DNA of 64,000 bases from Flavobacteria bacterium GWA2_35_26. Lineage in GTDB: Bacteria > Bacteroidota > Bacteroidia > Flavobacteriales > Flavobacteriaceae. Below are positions 62,648-64,000 of this stretch, in pieces. Position numbers and translations under genes: made by a program. Under the pieces are notes generated by a model. It was not told where the DNA came from. It searched no databases and saw only the letters and a list, made by a program, of their open reading frames with translations. The stretch is from contig MGWH01000002.1 in NCBI GenBank assembly GCA_001800905.1, positions 372,001 to 436,000 of the forward strand, given 5' to 3'. The stretch's first letter is position 1. Each line of letters opens with the position of its first letter.

Positions 62648-63961
62648 TTACTTTGTTAAAAATTGTACATATTCTTTGGTGAAATTATATTCAAAAACCG
62701 CTTGAAGAAATTCCAATTCTTTTTGAGCCATCATGGTTTCTGACTGCAATAAATCGGTTGTTTTTTCCAATCCTTGTGTAAAACGGTTGGAGCGAATACG
62801 GTAGGCTTCTTGTGATTGGTCGAACGCCAATTTGGACAAATTCACTTTGTTTTCAGCATCACGTAATTGGCGATTGGTTTTATTCAATTCCAACTGACTT
62901 TGCGCTTTGTATTGTTGACTTTCTAGGCTTGATTTTTGGGAATCGGCTTTAGCTTTTTCTAATTTACCAATACTTTTAAATCCGTCAAAAACAGACCATG
63001 ATAATTGCGCACCAACTAAATATCCTTTAGCATTCGTACCCAAAAAGCTAGTATCGTACATTTCATAACTTCCAAAAGCATTCAATCTTGGCAAGAAACT
63101 CATTTTGTTAGACAACACCATTTTTTCATAAGCCTGAGACGCTTTATCCATGGCTTGAATGTCTTTTCTGTTTCCAGAAAGAACTGTATTCATGACATCA
63201 ATAGCAATACTATTATCCAATGTTTCTAATGGCTTGTAGATTTTGTTTGTATTGTCTTCATTCAACAAAAAGGCCAAATAATCCGAGGCGTTTTGTACAT
63301 TACTTGTAGCGTATTGTAATTGATTTTTTATTTCGTTAACACGTACTTGTACAGATAACAAATCTGTTTTTTGTAAAATACCTTGATTAAAATAATTGGT
63401 AATCAATTTCAAATTGGCATCTGCAGTTTGATTAGCTTTTGTTAATACTGAAACTGCCTTATAAGCCAATTGCAACTGCATAAACGCTTTATTCACTTCC
63501 AATTCTAAATATTCTTGTGTTCTTTCGGTTTGCAATTGAAAAGCATCCATTTTTGATTTGGCTGCTTGTCTGCCATACATACCATCGACATTAATCAAAG
63601 GTTGTAACACCTCAATTTTGGTTGCAAAGTTTTTCGTTTTGGCAGGATCGTTCAATAATGCAGGATTAAAATCGGAAGCCGATAGTATTTCCTGATTTAG
63701 TTTAGATCCAAAAGCCATTAAAGGGTTTGTAGTCGAAATTGCGGTATGCGAAGCTGTAATACTTGGTAAATACAACGCATTCGATTGTCTATAATCTGCT
63801 TGAGCCGATTTGAAATTTTCGTTCGCAATTTTTATTTGCAAGTTTTTGGCTAATGCTTTTTGACCAATTTCTTTTTTGGAAATGGTTAACGTATCCTGAC
63901 TAAATCCTAAAGTGGAAAAAGCCAAACATCCCATAAGTGTTACTACATGTAGTGTCTTCAT
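62648..63961 (-). CDS. TolC-family outer-membrane channel of the RND pump
   Basis: 437 residues with a signal peptide (ends TLGFSQ, about 22). The two-fold repeat of long helices and short strands is clear (ALYLPSITASHTAIST near 58-73; GAQLSWSVFDGFKSIGKLEKAKADSQ near 317-342). It is first in the RND operon. A -7 box lies just upstream, so transcription probably begins here and continues to the DUF2892 gene. It is distinct from the 416-residue TolC homologue encoded at 10533. Confidence 0.93.
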   Translation of the reverse strand: MKTLHVVTLMGCLAFSTLGFSQDTLTISKKEIGQKALAKNLQIKIANENFKSAQADYRQSNALYLPSITASHTAISTTNPLMAFGSKLNQEILSASDFNPALLNDPAKTKNFATKIEVLQPLINVDGMYGRQAAKSKMDAFQLQTERTQEYLELEVNKAFMQLQLAYKAVSVLTKANQTADANLKLITNYFNQGILQKTDLLSVQVRVNEIKNQLQYATSNVQNASDYLAFLLNEDNTNKIYKPLETLDNSIAIDVMNTVLSGNRKDIQAMDKASQAYEKMVLSNKMSFLPRLNAFGSYEMYDTSFLGTNAKGYLVGAQLSWSVFDGFKSIGKLEKAKADSQKSSLESQQYKAQSQLELNKTNRQLRDAENKVNLSKLAFDQSQEAYRIRSNRFTQGLEKTTDLLQSETMMAQKELEFLQAVFEYNFTKEYVQFLTK

Positions 63962-63983
63962 AATTTATTTCTAATTAATGAAG

Positions 63984-63991
63984 CAAAAGTA
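63984..63991 (-). promoter_or_regulatory. -7 promoter box of the RND operon
   Basis: Minus strand TACTTTTG, exact TAnnTTTG, 22 bases before the TolC ATG. The -33 position falls outside the window. Confidence 0.6.
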
Positions 63992-64000
63992 GAAGGGATA

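Overview
The window is low-GC DNA from a Bacteroidota bacterium, most likely Flavobacterium or a close relative. The evidence is the gldK-gldL-gldM-gldN block of the type IX secretion/gliding machinery, several TonB-dependent receptors with carboxypeptidase-regulatory domains, a GLPGLI protein, a short RpoD that starts at region 1.2, and many promoters with the Bacteroidetes -7 box TAnnTTTG. Assignments come from reading motifs by eye; no database search was run.

Layout. 1-954: 3'-truncated era (minus), then an initiator tRNA-Met with its own promoter and terminator. 1106-9721 (minus): a compact accessory operon with two YHYH-domain lipoproteins, a MORN-like lipoprotein, a Sco1-like lipoprotein, a TonB receptor, an unrecognised membrane protein, a LytS/LytTR two-component pair and a polysaccharide deacetylase. 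9943-16608 (plus): a TetR-controlled export operon (TolC, HlyD lipoprotein, two ABC ATPases, two ABC-2 permeases) resembling cecR-ybhGFSR. A 41-bp near-identical repeat at the tRNA terminator and after this operon brackets the whole 0.9-16.7 kb region. 16877-24175: a VWA/MoxR pair, an acyltransferase-like protein, an ABC-F protein, a DUF983 protein and an FAD oxidoreductase. 24269-32645 (minus): topA, an arginase-fold protein with altered metal ligands, and gldKLMN. 32931-39558 (plus): miaB, a sigma-54-type activator, lptE, a TPR-like protein, secG and groES-groEL. 39648-43281 (minus): DedA and a metal-related HYC_CC_PP/TonB receptor/HMA cluster. 43411-47512: free methionine sulfoxide reductase, a TonB-C protein, rpsO and pnp.

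47595-52677 looks like an insertion between pnp and rpoD. It holds an atypical tyrosine recombinase, a 365-bp non-coding stretch, a small secreted protein, a strong hairpin, a GLPGLI protein and a large outer-membrane beta-barrel protein. The last three genes are the best candidate here for an undescribed surface or peptide-export system.

52843-63961: rpoD, rpe, then a Crp/Fnr regulator, a methyltransferase, an SQR-like flavoprotein and several tiny membrane proteins. These are followed on the minus strand by DUF2892, a PII-like protein and a complete RND efflux set. Two Crp-type palindromes (TGTRA-N6-TYAC) precede the methyltransferase and SQR genes, suggesting a local sulfide/redox regulon.
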